Shown here piece by piece: positions 58,451 through 64,000 of a stretch of 64,000 nt of DNA. Both the position numbers and the translations under genes were made by a program. The stretch is taken from assembly GCA_030522415.1 (NCBI GenBank), contig CM060121.1, positions 25,444,412 to 25,508,411 on the forward strand, read 5' to 3'. Positions within the stretch are counted from its first letter, which is position 1. Every line of letters begins with the position of its first letter. A model generated the notes under the pieces. It did no database searches, was not told the DNA's origin, and worked only from the letters and a program-made list of their open reading frames with translations. This DNA comes from Channallabes apus (taxonomy: Eukaryota; Chordata; Actinopteri; Siluriformes; Clariidae).

Positions 58451-59315
58451 TTTACATCGTGTGTAAACTCTAGAGACTGTTGGGTGTGACAATTTCAGGA
58501 GATCAACAGTTTCTAAAATCCTTAAACCAGCCATTCTGGCACACATTGACAGATATTAACATGGTATTGATTGGCTAAATGGATTAGATAATTCTATAGA
58601 AAGTTGAAAGTGTACGCTAATAATAATAGTGAGTGGTGAGTGTAGATAACTAATGAATTAGCCACAATAACTGTCATATACTGTAGCAAAACTCATTGAG
58701 AAGACATGCGGAGAGCAAGCAGGAACCCATCCTTTTCTGGGTCACTACATAGTGTGGGATTATAAATCATTACTGTTCTTCTGTAAAAAAAAGAAAAGAA
58801 AAACTGTATACTATGCTGTCAAACATTACTAAGTGTATTGCATGTACTGTATGTTCAGTATGCGCATCTTTTGAATAATCCTCGGGGATGAACAGTCATT
58901 GTGATTTCCAGTACCAGGTGTCTAATTAACTAGTACTTGTAATAGCGCTAAAAGATTAGTGAAATTATAATAAATTCTAATTATATGTTTGAAGTGCATC
59001 TGGGATAAGATTTCTGTATTGTTTGAGATTAGGTTCCAGTAATTCCAGATATATGCAAAGCGTGTATACAATCACATGTACAACAATTTATAAATCAGAT
59101 TTGTTTTACATATTCTTTTATGACTTGATTGCTTGTGTGTTTATCTAAGCTGCTACAGTGTGAAAATGTGTTATTGTATAATAACACACACGTGTGCAAG
59201 ATCCAGTGTGGAGAGTTTGAAGACTTACCTGCCGAACAAAGCTGTTTGATGTTGTGTCAGACGAGGTGCTACCATCAGATCGCTTGAAGCGACTCTTCCT
59301 CTTTGCGTATTTCCC
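22834..59315 (-). CDS. cacnb1: Voltage-gated calcium channel beta-1 subunit gene
   Basis: Cytosolic MAGUK-like subunit that binds the I-II loop of CaV1/CaV2 alpha-1 and controls its trafficking and gating; beta-1a is essential for muscle excitation-contraction coupling. Fourteen coding exons are seen. In order they give the variable N-terminus ([18 protein letters not shown]), the SH3 domain ([10 protein letters not shown] to [10 protein letters not shown]), the HOOK (exon 7A or 7B), the guanylate-kinase-like domain (EHVPPYDVV to the C-terminal end of [12 protein letters not shown]) and alternative tails. Joined exon lengths are divisible by three for every isoform: 1449 nt (7A, long exon 13), 1830 nt (7A, exon 14), and 117 nt less with 7B. 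The usual first exon is off the right edge. Confidence 0.95.
25269..25547 (-). CDS. cacnb1: cacnb1 exon 13, long form ends beta-1a
   Basis: The exon starts [20 protein letters not shown]. After SPEPVSNLQ there is a donor (CAG|GTACAG, exon end 25362). If this is not used, the exon reads on as [16 protein letters not shown] to EEEHAL-stop (TAA 25271-25269), the counterpart of the mammalian beta-1a tail that ends QEHAM. The short form joins exon 14. Both choices keep the frame. Confidence 0.93.
   Translation of the reverse strand, partial: ELFDIILDENQLEDACEHLADYLEAYWKATHPPSSNPPNPLLNRTMATAALAASPEPVSNLQVQVLTSLRRNLELLDGSNPEKEGQEEEHAL
25685..25780 (-). CDS. cacnb1: cacnb1 coding exon 12
   Basis: 96 nt, 32 codons, [20 protein letters not shown] then [12 protein letters not shown]. 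The borders are TTAAG and GTGAGT. Confidence 0.95.
25889..26040 (-). CDS. cacnb1: cacnb1 coding exon 11
   Basis: 152 nt, (A)[19 protein letters not shown] through [14 protein letters not shown]. The borders are TTTTAG and GTACTC. Confidence 0.95.
26886..26985. repeat. (CATA)n array with conserved flanks, copy 2
   Basis: The CATA array shares both flanks with the one at 22375 (CACACTCACTCTCACAGCCA before, CAAGATTGTGGTTAAATATT after). It lies in the cacnb1 intron between exons 10 and 11. Confidence 0.9.
27173..27385 (-). mobile_element. tRNA-derived SINE-like repeat
   Basis: Read on the minus strand it opens GGCGGCTCAGGTGGCTAAGG (box-A-like) and contains GGGTTTGAGCCCTA (box-B-like), then an unrelated body. 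It directly adjoins the tRNA-Leu-like relic. Confidence 0.55.
27402..27480 (-). pseudogene. tRNA-Leu-like relic
   Basis: The minus strand starts GTCAGAATGG and ends CCCACTTCTGACA. The acceptor stem (GTCAGAA/TTCTGAC) and T arm (GTGGG-ATTGAAT-CCCAC) are perfect, with a long variable arm as in leucine tRNAs. The anticodon arm is eroded (TTAAGGT loop, AAG anticodon) and the total of 79 nt is short, so it is a pseudogene. Confidence 0.65.
27591..27920 (+). mobile_element. Diverged Mermaid-type SINE
   Basis: Head GTGGCTTAATGGTTAGCATT, body GAGTTTGCATGTTTTCCCCA, then GATGAATGGATG tail. It is more diverged than the copies at 45203 and 50371, so older. Confidence 0.8.
28513..28622 (-). CDS. cacnb1: cacnb1 coding exon 10
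   Basis: 110 nt, (R)[19 protein letters not shown] then [17 protein letters not shown] plus one base. The borders are TTGCAG and GG|GTACAA. Confidence 0.94.
28699..30316 (+). mobile_element. Near-intact Tc1-like transposon, copy 1
   Basis: A 1618-bp element between TA dinucleotides (28697-28698 and 30317-30318). Inverted ends begin CAGTGGTGTGAAAAACTATT and extend roughly 215 bp on each side. It contains a single open transposase frame. It sits in the cacnb1 intron between exons 9 and 10, opposite to the gene. A second, deleted copy lies at 43036-44495. Confidence 0.95.
29079..30098 (+). CDS. Tc1-like transposase, 339 aa, DD34E
   Basis: Cuts and pastes its own element at TA sites in the nucleus. 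The N-terminal paired-like helix-turn-helix spans about residues 1-115, with a GRPTKF hinge. The catalytic residues are all present: D in [13 protein letters not shown] in [12 protein letters not shown] and E in [11 protein letters not shown], with 34 residues between the second D and E. The full frame is open and its length is normal for the family. Two oddities: NY where the family usually has ND after the second catalytic Asp, and one missing Gln (AELQFCK against AELQQFCK in copy 2). Confidence 0.93.
   Translation: MPRSKEIQEQMRTKVIEIYQSGKGYKAFSKALGLQRTTVRAIIHKWQKHGTVVNLPRSGRPTKFTPRAQRQLIREATKDPRTTSKELQASLASIKVSVHDSTIRKRLGKNGLHGRFPRRKPLLSKKNIKARLNFAKKHLNDCQDFWENTLWTDETKVELFGRCVSRYIWRKSNTAFQKKNIIPTVKYGGGSVMVWGCFAASGPGRLAVIDGTMNSTVYQKILKENVRPSVHQLKLKRSWVLQQDNYPKHTSKSTSEWLKKNKMKTLEWPSQSPDLNPIEMLWHDLKKAVHARKPSNKAELQFCKDEWAKIPPERCKRLVASYRKRLIAVIAAKGGPSSY
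30381..30439 (-). CDS. cacnb1: cacnb1 coding exon 9
   Basis: 59 nt, [19 protein letters not shown] plus two bases. The borders are TTTCAG and GTAAAT. It is part of the groove that binds the alpha-1 interaction domain. Confidence 0.93.
30718..30798 (-). CDS. cacnb1: cacnb1 coding exon 8 (start of GK domain)
   Basis: 81 nt, 27 codons, [27 protein letters not shown]. It differs from the usual TEHVPPY by Met for Thr at the first residue. The borders are ATCAG and GTAGGG. Confidence 0.94.
31701..32380 (+). mobile_element. Solo LTR (680 bp)
   Basis: Starts TGTAACGATG and ends CCATGTAACA, with a perfect 5-bp target duplication CAATG on both sides (31696-31700 and 32381-32385). A TATA box (TCTATATAAG) lies at 31851-31860, followed by a GAAAA/GACAA pentamer tract. 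No internal retroelement genes remain, so it is a solo LTR, probably of the Ty3/gypsy type. It sits antisense in the cacnb1 intron between exons 7B and 8. Confidence 0.85.
31926..31986. repeat. (AAAAG)n(ACAAG)n pentamer tract inside LTR
   Basis: Repeats of GAAAA pass into repeats of GACAA. They lie just downstream of the LTR TATA box, in the expected transcribed part. Confidence 0.9.
32690..32709 (-). CDS. cacnb1: cacnb1 alternative exon 7B (HOOK)
   Basis: A 20-nt micro-exon after GGCCCAG, encoding (A)KQKQKS, with donor TCG|GTGAGT. It is identical in length and peptide to the mammalian short HOOK exon and lies 333 bp after 7A. Confidence 0.9.
33043..33179 (-). CDS. cacnb1: cacnb1 alternative exon 7A (HOOK)
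   Basis: 137 nt, (A)[19 protein letters not shown] through [17 protein letters not shown]. Acidic and SVTSP/PFFKK motifs match the long exon 7A of mammalian CACNB1, used in the skeletal-muscle isoform. The borders are TATAG and GTAATC. It cannot be joined together with 7B without a frameshift. Confidence 0.92.
33706..33773 (-). CDS. cacnb1: cacnb1 coding exon 6
   Basis: 68 nt, (S)[22 protein letters not shown] plus one base, the start of the HOOK linker. The borders are ATCAG and GTATG. Confidence 0.92.
33986..34122 (-). CDS. cacnb1: cacnb1 coding exon 5 (SH3, second half)
   Basis: 137 nt, [20 protein letters not shown] then [25 protein letters not shown] plus two bases. It holds the WW of the SH3 core. 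The borders are ACAG and GTATC. Confidence 0.95.
34977..35308 (-). mobile_element. Mermaid-type SINE, diverged
   Basis: Minus strand, head complement of CTAACCACTAAGCCACCATG at the right end and tail complement of TATACCACTTCATCCTGTAT at the left end. It lies in the cacnb1 intron between exons 4 and 5. Confidence 0.8.
35440..35562 (-). CDS. cacnb1: cacnb1 coding exon 4 (SH3, first half)
   Basis: 123 nt, 41 codons, [20 protein letters not shown] through [11 protein letters not shown]. The borders are TTTAG and GTCAGT. Confidence 0.95.
35992..36111 (-). CDS. cacnb1: cacnb1 coding exon 3
   Basis: 120 nt, 40 codons, [20 protein letters not shown] then [20 protein letters not shown], a segment nearly invariant among beta subunits. 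The borders are ACTCAG and GTGTGT. Confidence 0.95.
36810..36899. repeat. (CA)45 microsatellite
   Basis: A 90-bp uninterrupted (CA)n run on the plus strand, in cacnb1 intron 2. Confidence 0.97.
37216..37318. repeat. (CA)n microsatellite with CG interruptions
   Basis: About 100 bp of (CA)n with two CG interruptions near its left end, about 320 bp from the previous array and in the same orientation. Confidence 0.97.
38514..38820 (-). mobile_element. Mermaid-type SINE with target duplication
   Basis: Minus strand; the head complement ends ...CACCGCGCCGCCGGG at 38820. An 8-bp direct repeat AATATTTA flanks it (38506-38513 and 38821-38828). Confidence 0.9.
38950..39960 (-). mobile_element. Old Tc1-like relic
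   Basis: Short stretches resemble the noncoding strand of a common fish Tc1 family (for example AGTTTTGGAACTGCAAGGAC near the left end and TCTGGTTGTTAATACACCAG inside). No continuous transposase frame survives. This is a recognition by eye and the borders are approximate. Confidence 0.5.
40951..41145. repeat. 118-bp tandem duplication
   Basis: GTCATTTGCCATTCT starts at 40951 and again at 41069. Both copies contain CAGAAACAGTATT and CCAAGCCATCAAAATAGG. The copies have diverged by substitutions and small indels. Confidence 0.85.
41505..41573. repeat. (TA)n(TG)n microsatellite
   Basis: About 54 bp of TA followed by TG repeats, about 250 bp downstream of the candidate alternative exon on the minus strand. 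Confidence 0.95.
41823..41858 (-). CDS. cacnb1: Candidate alternative first exon of cacnb1
   Basis: On the minus strand GCCATGG gives a strong start context, followed by [12 protein letters not shown] and a consensus donor GTG|GTAAGA. The phase is 0, so it would join directly to exon 3 ([10 protein letters not shown]), exactly where short alternative N-termini join in the related CACNB2 and CACNB4 genes. It lies inside the 23-kb intron 2. No homologue of this peptide is known to me, so the call rests on splice phase, start context and family precedent. Confidence 0.45.
42051..42116. repeat. (CT)n(CA)n tract
   Basis: CT repeats pass into CA repeats. On the minus strand this is about 200 bp upstream of the candidate alternative first exon. 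More CT-rich sequence lies at 42241-42278. Confidence 0.93.
43036..44495 (+). mobile_element. Same Tc1 family, copy 2, deleted and inactive
   Basis: Flanked by TA (43034-43035 and 44496-44497) with the same CAGTGGTGTGAAAAACTATT ends as the element at 28699. Relative to it, about 105 bp is lost near 43759, about 60 bp near 44027 and 6 bp near 44070. The second loss removes the catalytic Asp of the QQDN motif and the frame is broken into pieces (43415-43789, 43752-44069, 44047-44277). Sequence is otherwise almost identical, so it is a recent relative. Confidence 0.95.
45203..45567 (+). mobile_element. Mermaid-type SINE nested in LINE target site
   Basis: Head GTGGTGTAGTGGTTAGCACT, body and GATGAATGAATG tail all present. 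A 12-bp direct repeat AACATGTAATGC flanks it (45191-45202 and 45568-45579). This site is also part of the LINE target duplication. Confidence 0.93.
45577..48655 (+). mobile_element. RTE-clade LINE, full-length-like but decayed
   Basis: An APE endonuclease part lies at 45758-46260 ([27 protein letters not shown]). A reverse transcriptase follows ([20 protein letters not shown] at 47430, [11 protein letters not shown] at 47888), then a conserved C-terminus ([13 protein letters not shown]). At least five frame breaks separate the pieces and the distal endonuclease motifs are lost, so it is dead. A 13-bp target duplication GTATAACATGTAA lies at 45187-45199 and 48656-48668; the left copy was later split by a SINE. 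Confidence 0.92.
49300..49590 (+). mobile_element. Decayed Mermaid-type SINE
   Basis: Recognisable pieces such as TGCGATTGGTTGGCACCCCA and ATATGCTCCAGGCCCGCATG with a GATAAGTGGTATAGAGGATG tail. The head is too eroded to place. Confidence 0.7.
50371..50738 (+). mobile_element. Mermaid-type SINE
   Basis: Head GGCGCGGTGGTGTAGTGATT, full body, and AGCGGTATAGAGAATGAATG tail. A short TGATCT repeat flanks it. Very similar to the copy at 3533, so a fairly recent insertion. Confidence 0.92.
50959..51133 (+). mobile_element. Short RTE deletion derivative, copy 1
   Basis: 175 bp with a 15-bp target duplication TTCCCTCTTGCTATA (50944-50958; one change in the right copy, 51134-51148). Its first part (AAGTCTGGATAAAATGAGAG) matches the 5' region of the LINE at 45577, and its last part (TGTGGCGACCTC) matches the LINE 3' end. 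Confidence 0.75.
51922..51942. repeat. Poly-G run
   Basis: A run of about 17 G after GTGTGTG. A similar G run lies near 21825. Confidence 0.95.
52021..52064. repeat. (TG)22 microsatellite
   Basis: Uninterrupted TG repeats, 93 bp before a (CA)n array of complementary sequence. Confidence 0.97.
52158..52231. repeat. (CA)37 microsatellite
   Basis: Uninterrupted CA repeats on the plus strand, complementary to the (TG)n array just upstream. Confidence 0.97.
53090..54110 (-). mobile_element. Decayed Tc1-like element
   Basis: The minus strand shows the transposase N-terminus ([20 protein letters not shown], then [11 protein letters not shown]) at about 54055-53930. Toward the left, noncoding-strand matches to the same fish family run to its C-terminal part (ATTGGAGGCCATTTGAGTAC near 53295). 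Frames are broken throughout. An RTE derivative has inserted at about 53655. Confidence 0.8.
53655..53825 (+). mobile_element. Short RTE deletion derivative, copy 2
   Basis: Contains CCCAAGCCCGGATAAAATGG, GGAAGGGCATCTGGCGTAAA, then GCTGTGGCGACCCCGTGTCG and a CAACAACA tail. It joins an RTE 5' region to an RTE 3' end with nothing between. It splits the Tc1 relic around it, so it is younger. Confidence 0.8.
54202..54235 (+). mobile_element. RTE 3'-tail fragment
   Basis: GTGGCAGCAGCCGAAAGACC followed by CAACAACAACA is the RTE-type 3' end without the rest. Confidence 0.55.
55664..55982 (-). mobile_element. Mermaid-type SINE, head missing
   Basis: Minus strand with CATTCATT tail at left and full body; it stops at the complement of CGGGAATCGAGCCTGG, so the tRNA head is lost. 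A second, decayed body follows directly. Confidence 0.88.
55983..56195 (-). mobile_element. Decayed Mermaid-type SINE
   Basis: Adjacent to and in the same orientation as the previous copy (CATTCATTC tail again, then GGATGGGGTGCCAACCAACT and CAGAGCACACTCACACACTA). Strongly diverged. Confidence 0.75.
59229..59315 (-). CDS. cacnb1: cacnb1 coding exon 2
   Basis: 87 nt, 29 codons, [20 protein letters not shown] then TTSNSFVRQ. The borders are CTCTCAG and GTAAGT. The serine/threonine-rich segment is typical of the N-terminus of beta subunits. Confidence 0.93.
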
Positions 59316-62300
59316 CTGAGAGACAGAAAGAGAAATGGAGAAATGGAGAACGTGAGAAATTACCCTCCAACACTGAAACATGCAAAAACACTGTCTGTAC
59401 TCTATGTCCTGTCTTCATACACAGATATGATTACCCATAACTACTCATGTCCGCTGGTGCACTGTGGGACTCTCTAATCTGATTGGCGTGAACTGTGGCC
59501 AATGACCTGCTGGCCCTGGATGAGGCCATGTGCAGCATTTGCAAATGCTAGACTCTGTCACCATGGAGACCGGAGAAAGGCTAATTGGGTTTGGTGGCAA
59601 TAAAAGACCTTTATGGAACAGACAGTACTGTAGCATCTCTCTCTCTCTGTCTCACATACACACAAACACTCTCTCACACACACATATACACACAAACAAA
59701 TCACTTCATAATAGAACAATTAAACCATTGTTCATTCCCTTCCTTCTGACACACTCCCACACCTTCTGGCTCGCTTTTGCACATCTTGAAATGATTGACA
59801 TGGAGAATTGATATCAATAAGTCATAAAAATTCTGGTTAAAAAAACAGTACTTGCAAAGTTAAAATGAAAAGCTAATATCTGTCCTGCTAATGTCTTTGT
59901 GCTAGTTAATCATCCTTAACATGTACCAACACTCACACATTAAATACTAGATGACGAGCACCCTTCTAAGACATTAGATGAAACAAGCTCAATCATTCCA
60001 TGTGACTTTTTTCCATTTAACAGCAAAATCAATGATGAACCTTGGAAGCAGAACATCCTTACGTAGTATGTAAGAAATGTATTTCGATAATAGTATTTCT
60101 ACATTTTCTCCCTTAACAAGTTCTATACTTTTGCATCTAAATACGAAAGGTTATAAACAAAAATCTGAAATTCCTGATTAACCTAATTTCACAGATCAGG
60201 TCATATGCACGATTAAACATGTGCTCATCTCTCATTAAAAGGGAAGCTAAATTTGTTATGAGATGCGTAGATGGGATAAAAGGCCAACCAAATGTCAAGG
60301 GAAGGAGGAGGGATTTAACACTATGGCAGTGCAAGACTTCCTGTTGACAAACACCCACTGGGAATAATTGGATAACTGGGAAGGGGGGAACTTCTGTAAA
60401 AGTTGCACAGTAAAACGCGGAAAAGCTGAGACAAGAACGGGAAGAGAGAAAAAATTGAAAACAAAAGAAGCGGATGGGAGATGACACGAGGAGGAGACGA
60501 GAGAAAAAGATGACAAAAGCAGTCAACAGGATTGACAACAGACCGGATCCGAGGACAGAAGACAAAGGAAAAAGAAAGAACAAAAGAGGAAAGTAGATAA
60601 GGCAGGAGGAGTGGAGATAAGAGGAGAAGAGGGGGAAGAAGGTCAGTGAAAATGGAGCAAAGAGAAGAGCAATGGAGATGTCAAAGAAAGAGTGGAGGTG
60701 GGATAGGATAGAATAGGAGACAAAGGGAGAGGAGAGAAGATGAAGAGACAGGTGAAGACCCAAGAGGACAGAGGAGAAGAGGACAAAGAAATTGAAAGGA
60801 GACTGGAAGCAAGAAGAGAGAAAAGGACACATAGAGAGGACGAGAAAACAGGAGAGGAGAGGACAGAAGTGGAAAGGAGAGGATGAATCCTGCAAACACC
60901 TACTGTATCAGTAAAATGTGTTTCTTTATGAAATCAACCAAAAATTCACACAATTTTCACAATTCACAAATTTCTGTATGTGGTGTAAGGATGCCAAAGG
61001 GAGACAGAGAAACTCTGCACAGTGTCCCATTTTCTATCCTTTTATATTACGACTCTTAAGAGCACTTACGATTCTATCATCATGTTTCTAGTCATGTTTT
61101 TTTTTTCTTTTTCTGATGACCACAAGCCCATCAGTGTTCTAATACAGGCAATCACACACCACACACATACAGCTAATTCAACCTATTTCCGTACACACGC
61201 ACTAATACAAAGGCATACAAGCAGGCACGGGAGCATGTACACATTAACACAACCAGCTTTATAGTTTCTACCACCTCCTCCTCATATCTATGTATAGAAA
61301 TGATTCAGATGGAGCACTTCTCAAAAACACACACACAGCATTATATAACATTGGAGTCATAAATATGGACACAGCAATCAGGAACATCACTAAAATATCA
61401 GCTTATAAACTGAAAACACTATAGCCAGAGAACTAATCAGAGAAACAGACCTAAAGAGGCAGAAAGCATAGCAATAAGAACATTTTGTATGAGCACAACT
61501 TGCTTGATTTTCTTGCCTCTGCAAGTCTTATTTCTGGCATAGCCCTGGCTTGATGAATGCACCTGCGCTAACAAGGCTGGAGTGGCACAATAGGAGGTAC
61601 AGCATTTAAAATCTGATTTGGTCCCAGATCAATGCAGATAGCAGAGGCTAATCGTCACCGAATCTCAGACAATTGAGTGCGTTATTGTACATTCCGCCGA
61701 GTTGACTGTATCTATACATATATAGCCATTATCTCTAGCTCACTTCCCTTAATCACACACTCTAAAGGATTTAATTAATAATCTACATATAAGTATCAAG
61801 AGGATCCAGATTCGTATATTAATCACCATCACTTTTATGAAGGCTTGTTATCTCACGCCTCTTTAAATTCTCTATGGCCCTGGAAAGAGGAGAAGCTATT
61901 TTCAGACAGATTTTTGTGCAATTTTTCAGATAGGGAGTACTTTGCATGTCTGAAAAGCCTTCTGCCAAAAGTAAAGCATCAATAAAAGCCTCTTCTAAGG
62001 TTATCACATACAGACAAATGGTCAGGTAGAATGCTTGAACTAGAAGTACTGAAGACTCAACTAGCATGACTGAAGCTGAAATGAGTTCAACCATCACTCA
62101 CTTATTTTTCTACAGGTCTCACCCCTATCCAGTGTGACCGGATAAACATTCAGGGCTTCTACTATCAATGAGTGGATAATGGGAAGTGAGCAATCCTTGA
62201 TGGCAGTACATGTCCAAACAATGAGTGGTATGGTATGATATGACAGGTGTTTCAATCTGATCTGTCACATCAGCACAGAACCCATCCCTGACAGCAGATA

Positions 62301-62936
62301 CTTGGTCCACAACTCTAGCACAGCTCTAGCTCTCTACTTCTGAATAGGTTTCTTCGTTTTGGCTTAAATTAATCTACCACATGCAATAAGAAAATTTAAA
62401 GTCTTGCCACTGGTCTGTTCTGATTTATAATAACATGTTTAGGTCCTTTGTGCACTCACTCATAGGGCTCATCCTTCTTGTACATTATTTCATGCCTTAG
62501 CATTTTTTTTACTCTTTTGTGCTCTGAGATTTAAATCGTGTTTGTGTGCCCTGCCTGTCACACAATTTTGTAAATAAATTCTTGATGCACATGAAGTACT
62601 GGCCAAACCTACTGACAACAAAAGTTAAATTCAATGTTTTCATTTTTTTAAACAATCAATATAATAAGTAATAATATTTAGTATTAATTGTTGTTATTCT
62701 TAGTATACAATAATTAATATTTAGTATGAACTTCTTTAGTCTTCAAAACATGACCTGAACTATCAATAAAAAAGACAGGAGACACACTTTTGTCAGTAAG
62801 ATGCAGACAGTACAACACTATTGAGCAAAAAAGAAAAAAAAAAATTCTGTGATCCATTAAAATATCTCAAACATACAGTATTTTACATAGGCTTGTGTTT
62901 GCTTGTGACACACTATGCATCTGCGTGGTTGATGTA
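59316..62936. other. Upstream cacnb1 intron, no exon seen
   Basis: I looked for the usual first exon (peptide ending near MEVFDPSPQ in mammals) on the minus strand and did not find it. The stretch holds (CT)- and (CA)-rich patches near 59635-59700 and a long purine-rich tract described separately. Confidence 0.5.
60390..60882 (+). repeat. Purine-rich (GA) low-complexity tract
   Basis: Nearly 500 bp made mostly of GAGGAGA, GAAAAAGA and GGAGAGGA words on the plus strand. The long open frame this creates on the minus strand (60895-60137) is composed of Leu, Ser, Phe and Pro and is an artefact. Confidence 0.85.
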
Positions 62937-64000
62937 CAAACCGGATTCCAAAAAAGTTGGGACACTAAACAAATTGTGAATAAAAACTGAATGCAATGAT
63001 GTGGAGATGGCAAATGTCAATATTTTATTCAGAATAGAACATAAATCACGGAACAAAAGTTTAAACTGAGAAAATGTATCATTTTAAGGGAAAAATATGG
63101 TGAATCAAAATGTCATGGTGTCAACAAATCCCCAAAAAGTTGGGACAAGGCCATTTTCACCACTGTGTGGCATCTCCCCTTCTTCTTACAACACTCAACA
63201 GACGTCTGGGGACAGAGGAGACCAGTTTCTCAAGTTTAGAAATAGGAATGCTCTCCCATTCTTGTCTAATACAGGACTCTAACTGTTCAATCGTCTCGGG
63301 CCTTCTTTGTCGCACCTTCCTCTTTATGATGCGCCAAATGTTCTCTATAGGGGAAAGATCTGGACTGCAGACTGGCCATTTCAGTACCCGGATCCTTCTC
63401 CTACGCAGCCATGATGTTGTGATTGACGCAGAATGTGGTCTGGCATTATCTTGTTGAAAAATGCAGGGTCTTCCCTGAAAGAGATGACTAGATGTTGTTC
63501 TAGAACCTGAATATATTTTTCTGCATTGATGGTGCCTTTCCAGACATGCAAGCTGCCCATGCCACACGCACTCATGCAACCCCATACCATCACAGATGCA
63601 GGCTTCTGAACTGAGCGTTGATAACAACTTGGGTTGTCCTCGTCCTCTTTGGTCCGGATGACATGGCGTCCCACATTTCCAACAAGAACTTCGAATCCTG
63701 ACTCGTCTGACCACAGAACAGGATTTTTTTTTTTGCCACACTCCATTTTAAATGATCCCTGGCCCAATGAAAAGCCTGTGGTTGTGGATCTTGCTTAGAA
63801 ATGGCTTCTTCTTTGCACTGTAGAGTTTCAGCTGGCAACGGCGGATGGCACGGTGGATTGTGTTCACTGACGATGGTTTCTGGAAGTATTCCTGAGCCCA
63901 TTCTGTGATTTCCTTTACAGTAGCATTCCTGTTTGTGGTGCAGTGTTGTTTAAGGGCCCGGAGATCACGGGCATCCAGTATGGTTTTACGCCCTTGACCC
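62937..64000 (-). mobile_element. Tc1-like element cut by the window edge
   Basis: The left inverted end follows TA at 62935-62936 (ATTCCAAAAAAGTTGGGACA inside). The minus strand encodes transposase: [11 protein letters not shown] and [10 protein letters not shown] upstream, then [21 protein letters not shown] and a C-terminus ending RRGDATQW (stop at 63157). All three catalytic acids are present with 34 residues between the last two, but a frameshift near 63460 separates the first from the other two. The other end is outside the window. Confidence 0.9.

Larger units (their letters stand above)
36112..59228 (-). other. cacnb1: Large cacnb1 intron 2
   Basis: About 23 kb between coding exons 3 and 2. 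Apart from the candidate alternative exon at 41823-41858 and the listed repeats, I see no coding signal. Unannotated parts (for example 42130-43030, 44500-45180, 48670-49300, 54240-55660, 56200-59228) are AT-rich unique-looking sequence with small (AAT)n tracts at 56792-56818 and 58421-58451. Confidence 0.6.

Noticed and set aside
59445..59636. A minus-strand ATG frame just upstream of cacnb1 exon 2 as a possible first exon
   Set aside because: It has no splice donor in a suitable phase before exon 2 that I can see, and the peptide does not resemble the beta-subunit N-terminus.
60137..60895. A 252-codon open frame on the minus strand
   Set aside because: It is the pyrimidine strand of a purine-rich low-complexity tract, rich in Leu, Ser, Phe and Pro, with no domain and no splice context.

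Overview
The window looks like nuclear DNA of a teleost fish. It has compact introns with GT/AG borders, tRNA-derived fish SINEs, several fish-type Tc1 families, an RTE-clade LINE and long (CA)n arrays. The SINE subtype hints at an otophysan, possibly a catfish, but this is only an inference. Two protein-coding genes can be reconstructed exon by exon, both on the minus strand: ARL5C (complete, 6 coding exons, 179 aa, 13428-16912) and CACNB1, the voltage-gated calcium channel beta-1 subunit (coding exons from 59315 down to 22834; the usual first exon lies beyond the right edge). The two genes are also neighbours in human, so this is a conserved block.

Left part (1-13427). A tandem array of tRNA-Cys units with a 231-bp period fills 1-2674: eleven units plus a cut one. 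One copy carries a TCA anticodon and one an ACA anticodon. The array is cut by a Tc1 relic, itself split by a SINE with a 12-bp target duplication. Then follows a gene-poor stretch with a minisatellite split by a SINE, two tRNA-Glu-like relics, a 26-bp perfect palindrome centred on TGACGTCA, two exon-like blocks I cannot name, and a 1.3-kb hAT-type element with a perfect 8-bp target duplication.

Middle (13428-36111). ARL5C is followed by a spacer with a small solo LTR, then by the CACNB1 exons. The CACNB1 gene model keeps frame across all junctions. It has two mutually exclusive HOOK exons (7A and 7B) and two alternative C-termini: read-through of exon 13 (beta-1a type) or splicing to exon 14 (beta-1b type). 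An almost intact Tc1 element fills a CACNB1 intron that would otherwise be about 138 bp, and a 680-bp solo LTR with a 5-bp target duplication lies in another.

Right part (36112-64000). The 23-kb intron between coding exons 2 and 3 has collected a second, internally deleted copy of the same Tc1 family, a decayed RTE LINE with a nested SINE, short RTE deletion derivatives, older Tc1 relics, many SINEs and long dinucleotide arrays. Inside it, at 41823-41858, is a candidate alternative first exon of CACNB1: 12 codons with a strong start context and an in-phase splice donor. The window ends in a further Tc1-like element.
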